DNA of 64,000 nucleotides, taken from Bacteroidales bacterium (GTDB taxonomy: Bacteria > Bacteroidota > Bacteroidia > Bacteroidales > Marinilabiliaceae). The number at the start of each line of letters is the position of its first letter. Position 1 is the first letter of the stretch. This document shows positions 18,306-27,103 of the stretch, piece by piece. Made by a program: the position numbers and the translations under genes. The stretch covers positions 18,212-82,211 of the forward strand of contig JAGCYH010000014.1 in the NCBI GenBank assembly GCA_017960905.1. The letters are read 5' to 3'. The notes below the pieces were generated by a model. The model ran no database searches. It saw nothing but the letters and a program-made list of their open reading frames with translations, and was not told where the DNA came from.

Positions 18306-18746
18306 ATGAGTGATAACAATACAAAACAGCATTTGCTCGACCAACGTTATCTGGCAATGGCGCGTATCTGGTCGTTCAACTCGTATTGCGAGCGCCGACA
18401 AGTCGGCGCTCTCATGGTCAAAGACCACATGATTATCAGCGACGGCTACAACGGAACGCCTTCAGGCTTCGAAAATGTGTGTGAAGAAGACGGTGTCACG
18501 AAGCCGTATGTTCTTCATGCTGAAGCAAATGCGATATCAAAGGTGGCCAAAAGCGGCAACAGCTCACTCGGCGCTACAATGTATATCACGGCTTCGCCGT
18601 GCATCGAATGCGCAAAACTTATCATTCAAGCGGGCATCAACCGCGTTGTTTATAGCGATGAATACAGAAAAACCGATGGCATCGACCTGCTCAAACGTGC
18701 TGGTATTGAGGTGGTTCATGTCGAAGACGAATTAATTATCAAGTAG
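18306..18746 (+). CDS. Deoxycytidylate (dCMP) deaminase
   Basis: A zinc-dependent deaminase of 146 residues that converts dCMP to dUMP for thymidylate synthesis. The zinc-binding residues are H71-A72-E73 and the PCIEC motif with C99 and C102. The N-terminal half (ERRQVGALMVKD and YNGTPSGFENV) is typical of the dCMP/ComEB group rather than of tRNA deaminases. It sits between gldE-like and the S41 protease gene, with 3-11 base gaps, probably in one operon. Confidence 0.9.
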   Translation: MSDNNTKQHLLDQRYLAMARIWSFNSYCERRQVGALMVKDHMIISDGYNGTPSGFENVCEEDGVTKPYVLHAEANAISKVAKSGNSSLGATMYITASPCIECAKLIIQAGINRVVYSDEYRKTDGIDLLKRAGIEVVHVEDELIIK

Positions 18747-18749
18747 AAA

Positions 18750-20348
18750 ATGAAAAGCAGATTTACATGGGTGCCTGTTCTGATGGCGTTGGCCGCTGTA
18801 GCTGGCGTCTTCTTAGGCCGGTTGTCGTACTCGGGCGGAATGCTCGGCAGTGGCAGTCGCGAGTCGTTTATTGTCGAAAAACCAGTGCCGTCGAAAATCC
18901 AGAATATTGTCAATCTGATAAATGACTATTATGTCGATTCGGTGAATGTCGATACTCTTGTCGAAAAGGTCATACCTAATTTGCTTGAGCAACTCGACCC
19001 GCACAGCGTCTATATTCCAGCAAAGGATTTCGACCATGTGGCGGGCGAACTTAAATCAAACTTCGGCGGCATCGGCGTTATGTTCTCTATTCTCAATGAT
19101 ACTGTGAATATCGTGTCGGTTGTTGCTGGCGGCCCTTCTTCACTGCTTGGCGTTCTTCCGGGCGACAAGATTATAAGGGTTGAAGGCGAAAGTTTTGTCG
19201 GCGCCAAAATCGACAATGACTACGTGATGGACCATCTGCGCGGAACTATCGGAACAACTGTTGATGTTACTATTCTTCGCGGTAGCTCAGAAATTGAATT
19301 CACTATTGAGCGCGGACTTATTCCTATGTATAGCGTCGAAGTGTCGTATAAAATCACGCCAAGTATCGGCTATATGAAAATCGATAGGTTCGCTGAGCAA
19401 ACCTATCAGGAGATGCTTCAGGGCATTGCAAAACTCAAAGCCGAAGGCTGCAATTCGCTCATTATCGATTTGCGCTCTAATTCAGGCGGTTACCTTAATG
19501 TTGTTACCGACATGTGCAACGAATTCCTCGACGATAAGGATCTGATAGTCTACACTGAAGGTGTCCACCAGCCGCGCGAAGATGCCTTTGCCAATGGCAA
19601 AGGCTCTTGCAAGGACATAAAAGTAGCTGTTCTCATCGATGAGTATTCGGCTTCGGCCAGCGAAATATTCGCTGGCGCCATTCAGGACAACGACCGTGGC
19701 ATTATTATCGGACGCCGTTCTTTTGGCAAGGGCTTGGTACAGAGTCAGATACCGCTCGAAGATAAGTCTGCTGTCCGTCTTACCGTGGCGCGCTACCACA
19801 CGCCGTCGGGGCGCTGTATACAGCGCCCGTACGACGATGGTGTCGAAAACTACTACGACGACACTTACAACCGCTTCAACTCAGGTGAGTTGTTCGAGGC
19901 CGATAGTGTGAAATTTGACGAAAGTCAAATTTTCTACACCCGTGGCGGACGTAAGGTTTATGGCGGTGGCGGTATCATGCCCGACATTTTTGTGCCTCGC
20001 GACACTACTAAAGCATCGAAATATCTATACCAGCTTCGTGCTAAAAGCATAATATACAATTATTCAGTCGATTATTGCAATCAGCATCGCGCTGAGTTGT
20101 CGAAGTTCGATACCGAAAATCTGATTAAATATCTGAAACAGAAAACACTGTTGCCCGAACTCATATCTTATGCTACGAGCAAAGGCTTGAAACCCGTCTC
20201 GATATCGAAAGAAGAGCGTCAACTCATTGAAAATGAGTTGAAAGCTTATATCGGCAGAAACATAAAAGACAACGAGGCATTCTATCCGATTCTCAACGAA
20301 GGCGACATTGCCATTGAGCGGGCTGTTGAAGCGTTAAACAAACAATGA
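18750..20348 (+). CDS. S41-family carboxy-terminal processing protease
   Basis: A 532-residue Ctp/Prc-type serine protease with an N-terminal membrane anchor (about 7-27), so its catalytic part is periplasmic. A PDZ domain occupies about 90-180 (GGIGVMFSILNDTVNIVSVV and LPGDKIIRVEG). The Ser-Lys catalytic dyad is S302 (in SASASEIFAGA) and K327 (SFGKGLVQ), spaced 25 residues as in Prc. A helical C-terminal extension follows from about 420. Its stop overlaps the next gene by four bases. It probably degrades or matures envelope proteins. Confidence 0.93.
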   Translation: MKSRFTWVPVLMALAAVAGVFLGRLSYSGGMLGSGSRESFIVEKPVPSKIQNIVNLINDYYVDSVNVDTLVEKVIPNLLEQLDPHSVYIPAKDFDHVAGELKSNFGGIGVMFSILNDTVNIVSVVAGGPSSLLGVLPGDKIIRVEGESFVGAKIDNDYVMDHLRGTIGTTVDVTILRGSSEIEFTIERGLIPMYSVEVSYKITPSIGYMKIDRFAEQTYQEMLQGIAKLKAEGCNSLIIDLRSNSGGYLNVVTDMCNEFLDDKDLIVYTEGVHQPREDAFANGKGSCKDIKVAVLIDEYSASASEIFAGAIQDNDRGIIIGRRSFGKGLVQSQIPLEDKSAVRLTVARYHTPSGRCIQRPYDDGVENYYDDTYNRFNSGELFEADSVKFDESQIFYTRGGRKVYGGGGIMPDIFVPRDTTKASKYLYQLRAKSIIYNYSVDYCNQHRAELSKFDTENLIKYLKQKTLLPELISYATSKGLKPVSISKEERQLIENELKAYIGRNIKDNEAFYPILNEGDIAIERAVEALNKQ

Positions 20349-20791
20349 TGCCTGAATACGGCTACTTTGCGTTGTTTGCCGCCAGTTTCCTGTCGGCAAC
20401 ACTTTTGCCGTTCAGCTCCGAGGCTGTTTTATCGGCTATGCTAATTGCTGGTTTTCAACCTACTATATCTGTTCTCGTTGCCACTGCTGGCAACTGGCTT
20501 GGCAGCATGACTACTTACGCTTTGGGCTATATTGGTAATCTTGAGCGCATTGAGCGTTGGTTGCATATCTCCGAAGCTAAAATCGAAAAGTTTCGTCTTC
20601 GAACCGAAAAATATGGCAGTTGGTTTGGGCTACTTGTCTGGCTGCCTGGCATCGGCGATGTCATCGCTGTATGCCTCGGTCTGGCACGCACACCTGTTGC
20701 GCTTACTGCAGTTATGATACTGATAGGCAAAGCTTTACGCTATATTGTGTTGGCCACATTGGTTTGCGGGGGTAGAAATATTTTTTCTTAA
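20345..20791 (+). CDS. yqaA: YqaA-type small membrane protein (VTT/DedA superfamily)
   Basis: A 148-residue inner-membrane protein. It has the DedA/VTT superfamily pattern, with TLLPFSSEAVLSAML at the N terminus, GNWLGSMTTYALGY in the second helix and LVWLPGIGDVIAVCLGLAR further on. About four membrane segments. Related proteins move lipids or affect envelope stress; this one has no specific assignment. It overlaps the protease stop by four bases and is the last gene before the polysaccharide locus. Confidence 0.85.
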   Translation: MMPEYGYFALFAASFLSATLLPFSSEAVLSAMLIAGFQPTISVLVATAGNWLGSMTTYALGYIGNLERIERWLHISEAKIEKFRLRTEKYGSWFGLLVWLPGIGDVIAVCLGLARTPVALTAVMILIGKALRYIVLATLVCGGRNIFS

Positions 20792-20836
20792 GTGTTTTTT
20801 TCTTTGTATTATCAAAAAAAGGTTAAGAAAAATACT

Positions 20837-20844
20837 TATATTTG
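20837..20844 (+). promoter_or_regulatory. -7 box of the exopolysaccharide operon
   Basis: TATATTTG, a perfect match to the -7 consensus, is 84 bases before the first locus gene. The resulting leader is about 75 bases and can fold (next entry). A clear -33 box is not visible. Confidence 0.7.
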
Positions 20845-20852
20845 CACGTCAA

Positions 20853-20900
20853 AATGCTTGGCGTGTTACTTACCGTGCGTGAGTGACGTGGCGAAGCATT
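20853..20900 (+). promoter_or_regulatory. Structured leader of the exopolysaccharide operon
   Basis: The arms AATGCTT (20853-20859) and AAGCATT (20894-20900) are perfectly complementary and enclose GCGTG repeats with partial inner pairing (GTTACT with AGTGAC). The hairpin is in the 5' leader, 27 bases before the start codon of the SLBB gene. It may affect translation or antitermination. No UpxY or UpxZ style regulator is seen in the window. Confidence 0.4.
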
Positions 20901-20927
20901 ATACCTTCAAACAAAAATCTGAAATAA

Positions 20928-23366
20928 ATGAAGAGAATAGTTTTATTATTGTTGGTGTTTGTCTCTTTGTGTGCTACGGCGCAGCAACTTTTTGATATAC
21001 AAAGATATAGAAACGCTGATTTTTCAAAAATACCCGAGCAGCAAGTCAAGCAGATTTCCTCTGCTCTTGAGCAGAGGAAAATCACTTTCTCGCAAGCTCG
21101 CGGTGCACTTAAGGCGCAAGGCTTGTCAGAAAAGCAACTTTCCGACCTTGAACGCAGGCTGAAACGCTATTCTAAACCGGATAAGAACAACACTACCAAT
21201 AAGACTACCAAAAGCGCTAATAGTCAGACGCCTAACACTGCTGTAGAGTTCGATGCTTTATCGGAAAAAGGTCGCTTCTTGGCCACCCACGAAGACTCGC
21301 TCATTTTCGGCTTCTCGCTTTTCAATAACGACAGATTAACGTTTGAACCAAGTCTCAACATTCCTGTTACCGACGAGTATATTCTTGGTCCGGGCGATGA
21401 GATTATCATCGACATTTGGGGACTCTCGTCACAATCGTACGAGCTTGAGGTGTCTTCCTCGGGAAGCATCGAAATACCTATAGTTGGTCCTGTTTATGTT
21501 TCTGGCCTTTCGCTGCGCGATGCGAAGCGAAGCATCGAAGGCCGACTCAAAACAATATACAGCGATCTCGGTAACAAAACCTCAGCTTCGATTAAGACGG
21601 GTAAGTTGCGCACCGTTAAGGTCAATGTGCTTGGCGAAGTGTTCCTGCCTGGTACATACACCGTTTCGGGTGCTTCGTCGTTGTTTAATGTTTTGTATTT
21701 GAGTGGCGGTCCGAACCGTAACGGTTCGTTCCGCAACATTCAGCTTATTCGCAACGGACGTATAATCACGACTTTAGATGTCTACGACTTCCTCCTCAAT
21801 GGCAAGTCGTCGGTCAATGTGCCGATATACGACAACGATATCATTATGGTGCCCACATATCAGAAACGTGTCGCCGTAGGCGACAATTTCAAGCGCACTG
21901 GTTACTTTGAGGCAAAAGAAGGCGAAACGGTTGCCGACCTGATAAGATATGCAGGCGGTTATAATCCATCGTCGCAGCCCGACAAACTGGAGTTGTATTC
22001 GGTTGGTAAGAAAGGCATTGAGATGCGCAGTTTTGCCGACGATGTGGCAGCCAATGTCATTCTGAATAATGGCGATAGCATTTCGGTCAAAGCTATAAGC
22101 TTTGACCGTATCGATAATATGCTTACTATTGAAGGCTCTGTGTTCGTCCCCGGCAATTATGAATTCACCGAAGGAATTAAGCTGAGTCAGCTTATCACCC
22201 AAGCCGGTGGATTGACTGAAAACGCATTCTTGAATCGCGGCGTAATAACCCGACTGAAAGACGATTACACGCTCGAATCTCTCAACTTCAACGTTGCCGA
22301 TGTCGCTTCTGGCTCTTACGATTTAGTTCTCAAAGCTGGTGATAAAGTGCTCATTTCGAGCATTGACGACATGCGCACAGCGCCTGTCGTCGAGATAAAA
22401 GGTTCGGTGCTGTCGCCTGGTATTTTTGAATACAGAGAAAACCTTACATTAGGCGATTTAATATTATTGGCAGGTGGTTTGAGCGAGGAGTCGTCAACTA
22501 AAAATGTCGAGGTCGCCAGACGGTTGCCGTATGAGGAGGCTGAAAAGAATACAGAAAGTGTGGCTAATGGAATTTATGTTACCATAACACGCGATTTGAA
22601 TTTGTCAGATGAGAGTAATTCGTTTGCTCTCAAGCCCTTTGATGTGGTTACGGTACGAGCAATCCCGACTGCCGGTTTCTCAGGCACAGTTACTATTTCC
22701 GGCGAAGTAATGTTCGCCGGAACATACGAATTGCTAAACAAGTCGGATAACATATCTTCGCTTATTAAACGTGCCGGCGGTCTTACTTCAAACGCGTTTG
22801 TAGATGGTGCCCGCCTCTATCGTAAGGTTGTTCTCTCTGAAAAAGAGAAGATTATCAAGTACAATCAGATGAAGGATAATGTTGATACGACGACAATGTC
22901 AATTGACCAGTTTTTTGCCGATGATAATTACGAACTAGTGAGTACGGATTTAAGATCAATACTTCTAAATCCGAATGGAGAGACCGATTTACAACTCAGA
23001 GATGGTGACGAAATAGTCATACCTCAGCGCAGTCAGACCGTAAAGGTTTCTGGCGTTGTGCTTAACCCTGTGTCGATGACTTACATGGGCCGCAAGAGTG
23101 CAAAAAAATACGTCAAGAGTAGTGGCGGTTTCGGCCCTAAGGCAAAGAAAGGTAAGACATTCGTCATCCACGCTAACGGAGAAGCTGACGCTACTAGTCA
23201 TTTCCTGTTTTTCCGTCATTACCCCAAAGTATTGCCTGGCAGTGAGGTGGTTGTACCAGAGAAGCCAGAGCGCGATGGCATACGAGTCTCTGAGGTAGTA
23301 AGCATTACAAGTACATTGGCTACCATCGCAGTATTGTTAATTACAGTTCTTGCTAAAGATAAATAG
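20928..23366 (+). CDS. SLBB-repeat polysaccharide export protein
   Basis: An outer-membrane/periplasmic exporter of the Wza/GumB group, 812 residues. It has a signal peptide (about 1-19), a low-complexity Asn/Thr/Lys-rich stretch (about 85-105), a polysaccharide export domain (about 140-215, ILGPGDEIIIDIWG) and at least five SLBB repeats near 235, 400, 490, 590 and 705, each opening with a G-x-V-x-x-P/A-G pattern. A hydrophobic C-terminal segment (about 785-810) likely anchors it to a membrane. The multi-SLBB form suits large, ladder-like secretion channels. It is first in the operon and is followed by the chain-length gene after 6 bases. Confidence 0.92.
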   Translation: MKRIVLLLLVFVSLCATAQQLFDIQRYRNADFSKIPEQQVKQISSALEQRKITFSQARGALKAQGLSEKQLSDLERRLKRYSKPDKNNTTNKTTKSANSQTPNTAVEFDALSEKGRFLATHEDSLIFGFSLFNNDRLTFEPSLNIPVTDEYILGPGDEIIIDIWGLSSQSYELEVSSSGSIEIPIVGPVYVSGLSLRDAKRSIEGRLKTIYSDLGNKTSASIKTGKLRTVKVNVLGEVFLPGTYTVSGASSLFNVLYLSGGPNRNGSFRNIQLIRNGRIITTLDVYDFLLNGKSSVNVPIYDNDIIMVPTYQKRVAVGDNFKRTGYFEAKEGETVADLIRYAGGYNPSSQPDKLELYSVGKKGIEMRSFADDVAANVILNNGDSISVKAISFDRIDNMLTIEGSVFVPGNYEFTEGIKLSQLITQAGGLTENAFLNRGVITRLKDDYTLESLNFNVADVASGSYDLVLKAGDKVLISSIDDMRTAPVVEIKGSVLSPGIFEYRENLTLGDLILLAGGLSEESSTKNVEVARRLPYEEAEKNTESVANGIYVTITRDLNLSDESNSFALKPFDVVTVRAIPTAGFSGTVTISGEVMFAGTYELLNKSDNISSLIKRAGGLTSNAFVDGARLYRKVVLSEKEKIIKYNQMKDNVDTTTMSIDQFFADDNYELVSTDLRSILLNPNGETDLQLRDGDEIVIPQRSQTVKVSGVVLNPVSMTYMGRKSAKKYVKSSGGFGPKAKKGKTFVIHANGEADATSHFLFFRHYPKVLPGSEVVVPEKPERDGIRVSEVVSITSTLATIAVLLITVLAKDK

Positions 23367-23372
23367 TTGTCT

Positions 23373-24524
23373 ATGGAAGAGAATCAGAAAGAAAAAGACG
23401 ATCAGAAGCAATTCGATATTGTTTGGCTGATAAAGTATTTGTTCAATAAACGTAAGTACATCATACGTTTTACGTGCATTTGCGTTGCTTTGTGCTTTGT
23501 CATTTTTTTACTGAAGCCAGCCAAGTATCGGGCTCAAGCATCAATCCTGCCTATATCTGATAACAAGATGTCGAATTTGGGTAATTTAGGTTCGTTGGCT
23601 TCATTTGCTGGTGTAGATATCAATAGTTTGAATCCGAGCAAAAGCATTATTACGGCCGATCTTTATCCTCGTGTGGCATCAAGTACGCCTTTCCTATTAC
23701 AAATGGCCGATGTGAAGGTTAAATGGAACAAACCTGATACCATAATGAGTTATTATGAGTATGTAAAAGCAGATACAGTAATGACTTTTATGAAGTATCT
23801 GAAGGCTTATACAATCGGTTTGCCTGGTACCATATCACAAATGTTTCAAGGCAAACAATCACAGAGCCAAGCAGCACCTACTAGTGTATTATTAGGCGAA
23901 CCGCAATACCTCAACTTAAACCCACAACAGAAACTGGCTATCGCTCTTTTAGGTCAAAAAATAGTTGTTGAAGAAGATGCGTCAACCAACTTGATTATCG
24001 TTTCTGCCTTTGGCGAATCGCCGCTTCAGGCTTCTGTGTGGGCATCGGAGGCTGTAAATCAATTGCAGGCAACAATAGCATCGTACAAAACCAAGCAAGC
24101 TCAATTGTCGCTCGACTTCATCGAAGACCGTTACAAAGAGACGCAAGACGAATACGAACAAATCCGACAGGCGTTTTTCCAATACAAGGATTCGCACCGT
24201 GATATGATTGACGAACGTGTAGATATTGAATATCAGCGACTTGAAGACCAATATCAAATATCTTATTCGGTTCTGAAGTCGCTTTCGTCACAAATGGAGC
24301 AAGCTAAAATAAAACTTATGGAAGATACGCCTGCGTTCTCGATTGTCGATCCTGTCGTTCTGCCTATGGCAAACGAAAAGTTCTCACCGAAATTCGCGTT
24401 GCATGTCATAGCCGGCATAATGCTTGGCATTATATTGTCCATCGGTTGGTTGCTGATGCAGTTGGGGTATTGGCAAGTTTTTAACGAAGAGAAAATCAAA
24501 AAGATTATCGAGGAGAACAAATGA
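23373..24524 (+). CDS. Wzz/GNVR-type chain-length determinant protein
   Basis: A 383-residue polysaccharide co-polymerase that regulates chain length. Two membrane helices flank a long periplasmic coiled-coil region: TM1 about 30-50 (CICVALCFVIFLLKP) and TM2 about 345-365 (VIAGIMLGIILSIGWLL). The periplasmic part includes the Wzz signature AKYRAQASILPIS and long charged helices (about 230-320). No kinase domain is fused, so any tyrosine-kinase partner is elsewhere. ATG 23373 is chosen over a TTG two codons earlier. Confidence 0.88.
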   Translation: MEENQKEKDDQKQFDIVWLIKYLFNKRKYIIRFTCICVALCFVIFLLKPAKYRAQASILPISDNKMSNLGNLGSLASFAGVDINSLNPSKSIITADLYPRVASSTPFLLQMADVKVKWNKPDTIMSYYEYVKADTVMTFMKYLKAYTIGLPGTISQMFQGKQSQSQAAPTSVLLGEPQYLNLNPQQKLAIALLGQKIVVEEDASTNLIIVSAFGESPLQASVWASEAVNQLQATIASYKTKQAQLSLDFIEDRYKETQDEYEQIRQAFFQYKDSHRDMIDERVDIEYQRLEDQYQISYSVLKSLSSQMEQAKIKLMEDTPAFSIVDPVVLPMANEKFSPKFALHVIAGIMLGIILSIGWLLMQLGYWQVFNEEKIKKIIEENK

Positions 24525-24541
24525 CATTTTGAAAAGTGTCT

Positions 24542-26077
24542 ATGTTTGAAACACGAACCCATAAAAGCATCAGAAATGGTAGCGTTGCATTAGTTTTCAG
24601 TGTAATTCTATTAGTCTTAGGGTTCTTTTCGCGAAGAATTTTCATAGAGTGTTTGGGTATCGATTTGTTGGGCCTCAACACTACGGCGACAGATATATTA
24701 GGTTTTCTTAATTTAGCGGAATTAGGCATCGGCGCTTCTGTGTCATTTGCATTGTACACGCCGCTGAGTAAGGGAAATGAAAGAGACATTAACGAACTAG
24801 TAGCAATTCAGGGGTGGCTTTATAGGCGAATATCTATAGTGGTTTTTGCGGGAGCCGTGTGTGTGATGGCATGCTTCCCATTGATATTTGCCGACGTCAG
24901 TTTCCCGTTTTGGTACGTTTACGCTTCATTCGGAGTATATTTGCTATTTGCTTTGTTGGGTTATTGGTTCAATTACCAGCAAATAGTTCTGATAGCCGAC
25001 CAGCGTGAATATAAGGTAACATGGTGCGTACAAGGTCTACGCTCTATAAAAATACTGGTACAGATAATTGGCATTAGCCAATTCCAATTAGGATACGAGT
25101 TCTGGATAATTACCGAGATAGTCGCAGCACTGATTACAACGTTAGCACTGCGCGTAACAATCAGAAAAACATATACTTGGCTTAAGCCAAGTATATCGAA
25201 GGGCCGAGAGTTGTCGAAGAGTTATCCTGATATAATAAGAAAGACCAAACAGCTCGTATTTCACCGAGTTAGCGAATACATAATACAGCACGTCAGCACT
25301 ATAATAGTTTATGCGTTTGTCTCATTATCGGTAGTTGCCGTTTACGGCAACTACATGATGCTGGTAATGAACATCACAATGCTGGTAGGGGCTGTGTTTA
25401 ATGGATGTACAGCCAGTATTGGCAACCTTGTTGCCGAAGGCAACAAGGAACTTATAACGTCATTTTACAGAAAATACTCAGTAATAAGATTTTGGCTCGC
25501 CTCAGTCCTTTGTTTCTGTTTTTATAAGTTATCTGACGACTTTATAACAGTTTGGATAGGCCCCCAATATGTTATTGATGATGTGTCGTTCTTGTTTTTA
25601 ACCATCTACGCATTTATAGCGACCACGAGGCTCAACGACCAGTTTATCGCTGCGTATGGACTTTACCACGACACGTGGGCGCCGGTTACAGAGGCCGTCT
25701 TGAACATTGGTTTGTCAGTAGTGTTTGGTTTAATATGGGGCTTGCCTGGAATTATAGGTGGTGCGGTTTGCGGAACGTTCGTGATAGTTTGTTGTTGGAA
25801 ACCGTATTTCTTGTTCAGGCAAGGATTTAAGTTGCCAGTTTTAAAGTATTTAAAACTAATCGCTCTTTCGGCGTTTATTATTACAATTGCTTCGGTTGTA
25901 AGTTGTTATCTCTACAATCGGGTTTGCCGGACTTCAGCAACCGACATGTTCGGCTGGTTTGTCAATGCTGCAGTGACAATCGCGATATATGCCATTATAA
26001 GTACTGTGTTATTCTCTCTTTTTAGCAGAGATTTCAAAAAAACGCTTTGTGCTTTGGCACAAAGTTTTAGAATATAA
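24542..26077 (+). CDS. Flippase of the Wzx/MOP group (first of two)
   Basis: A 511-residue integral membrane protein with about 12-14 helices spread along its length, the typical Wzx/O-antigen flippase size. It flips a lipid-linked sugar unit across the inner membrane. ATG 24542 begins MFETRTHKSIRNG, directly before helix 1; an upstream GTG at 24536 is less likely. It sits between the chain-length gene and an unknown gene. A second, different flippase is encoded at 31698. Confidence 0.85.
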   Translation: MFETRTHKSIRNGSVALVFSVILLVLGFFSRRIFIECLGIDLLGLNTTATDILGFLNLAELGIGASVSFALYTPLSKGNERDINELVAIQGWLYRRISIVVFAGAVCVMACFPLIFADVSFPFWYVYASFGVYLLFALLGYWFNYQQIVLIADQREYKVTWCVQGLRSIKILVQIIGISQFQLGYEFWIITEIVAALITTLALRVTIRKTYTWLKPSISKGRELSKSYPDIIRKTKQLVFHRVSEYIIQHVSTIIVYAFVSLSVVAVYGNYMMLVMNITMLVGAVFNGCTASIGNLVAEGNKELITSFYRKYSVIRFWLASVLCFCFYKLSDDFITVWIGPQYVIDDVSFLFLTIYAFIATTRLNDQFIAAYGLYHDTWAPVTEAVLNIGLSVVFGLIWGLPGIIGGAVCGTFVIVCCWKPYFLFRQGFKLPVLKYLKLIALSAFIITIASVVSCYLYNRVCRTSATDMFGWFVNAAVTIAIYAIISTVLFSLFSRDFKKTLCALAQSFRI

Positions 26078-26081
26078 CACC

Positions 26082-26651
26082 GTGGACAACTATCAATCGC
26101 TTTGCTTGTTGATGCTTATGAGGTTGAAAACTGAGCTTTCGCCTTTCGACCGGTTGCGACTTCACAAAGCGGCAATGTTCGTTGAGGTTTTTAGTAGGAG
26201 CAATTGTTTCAAAATCAGCGATGAGCGACGTGTGTTTTTCCCCGTTGTCGACAACCTGTCAGAGCAAGTACGGCAATATCAGACAGAACACAAAACCGAC
26301 ACTGCGAATGCGTTGAAAATATTGCATGATGAGGTCTCAGACCGTGTAAAAGAATCGTATACGAAAAGTATCCCATATCTTTTGCAGAGTGCAGGGTTCG
26401 TCAATTCAATAGCCGACAGCGATTCTCTCACAGAAGTATCTGAGGTTTGTGGTGTGTTGAAACGCAGTGGCAAAGTATCTATAGCCGATACCGAATCGCT
26501 CATTAATGACGCAGAATGCGCCATTAATAAGAAAGATTTGATAACCATATTTGTCAATCTTGAAAAATCAGGGTTAGTCGTTAAAACCGACTTGGGTTAC
26601 AAATATGCTGATAGTTTCAACGATGTGGCTGGGTATGTGAGAGTGTTGTAA
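26082..26651 (+). CDS. Hypothetical protein in the polysaccharide locus
   Basis: A 189-residue soluble protein that I do not recognise. The frame is open from ATG 26049 inside the flippase gene; I chose GTG 26082 because it follows the flippase stop by 4 bases. There is no signal peptide or membrane helix. The C-terminal part (about 155-189: LITIFVNLEKSGLVVKTDLGYKYA) reads like a winged-helix or short beta hairpin, and a middle stretch is helical. It may be an adapter or regulator of the locus. Being placed between the flippase and the damaged YraN gene gives no clue to its job. Confidence 0.55.
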   Translation: MDNYQSLCLLMLMRLKTELSPFDRLRLHKAAMFVEVFSRSNCFKISDERRVFFPVVDNLSEQVRQYQTEHKTDTANALKILHDEVSDRVKESYTKSIPYLLQSAGFVNSIADSDSLTEVSEVCGVLKRSGKVSIADTESLINDAECAINKKDLITIFVNLEKSGLVVKTDLGYKYADSFNDVAGYVRVL

Positions 26652-26675
26652 TATTTTGAAAAACAGTATATTTAG

Positions 26676-27047
26676 ATGACCAATAAAGAAATTGGGATTT
26701 TAGGCGAGAATGCAGCAGTTAACTATTTGATTGCGAATGGCCACATGATTTTAAACCGCAATTATCGTGTCGGACATCTCGAGGTTGATATTATCGCACT
26801 AAAAGATAACATTTTGAAATTTATTGAGGTGAAGACCCGTTCGGTCAATAGCCTAGTGTCGCCGTACGAATCGATTAACTATCGCAAGCAGAATTTTATT
26901 ATTAACGCTGCAAACGGCTATATCAACCGTTTCCGCCGTAAATAGGAAGCCCATCTCGATGTTATAATAGTCCGTCATAAAAACGGTACCGTAGTAAACA
27001 TAGAACATATCGAAGAAGCCTATTATCCGAGGGTTAGGACATATTGA
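26676..27047 (+). pseudogene. yraN: YraN-family (UPF0102) gene broken by one TAG
   Basis: YraN proteins are about 120 residues and have a PD-(D/E)xK-like nuclease fold of unknown role. The first 89 residues show the family motifs (NYRVGHLEVDIIALKDN and FIEVKTRS). An in-frame TAG then ends the frame at 26943-26945. Translation of the next 33 codons in the same frame gives EAHLDVIIVRHKNGTVVN and IEHIEEAYYP, which is the normal YraN C terminus, ending at TGA 27045-27047. A single nonsense base is the simplest reading; stop readthrough or sequencing error remain possible. The first part alone would lack the last strand of the fold. Confidence 0.8.
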
Positions 27048-27103
27048 GTATGAGAATATATTACAAAATATAATAAACATATAATATTAAAGACAAATAA
27101 AAT

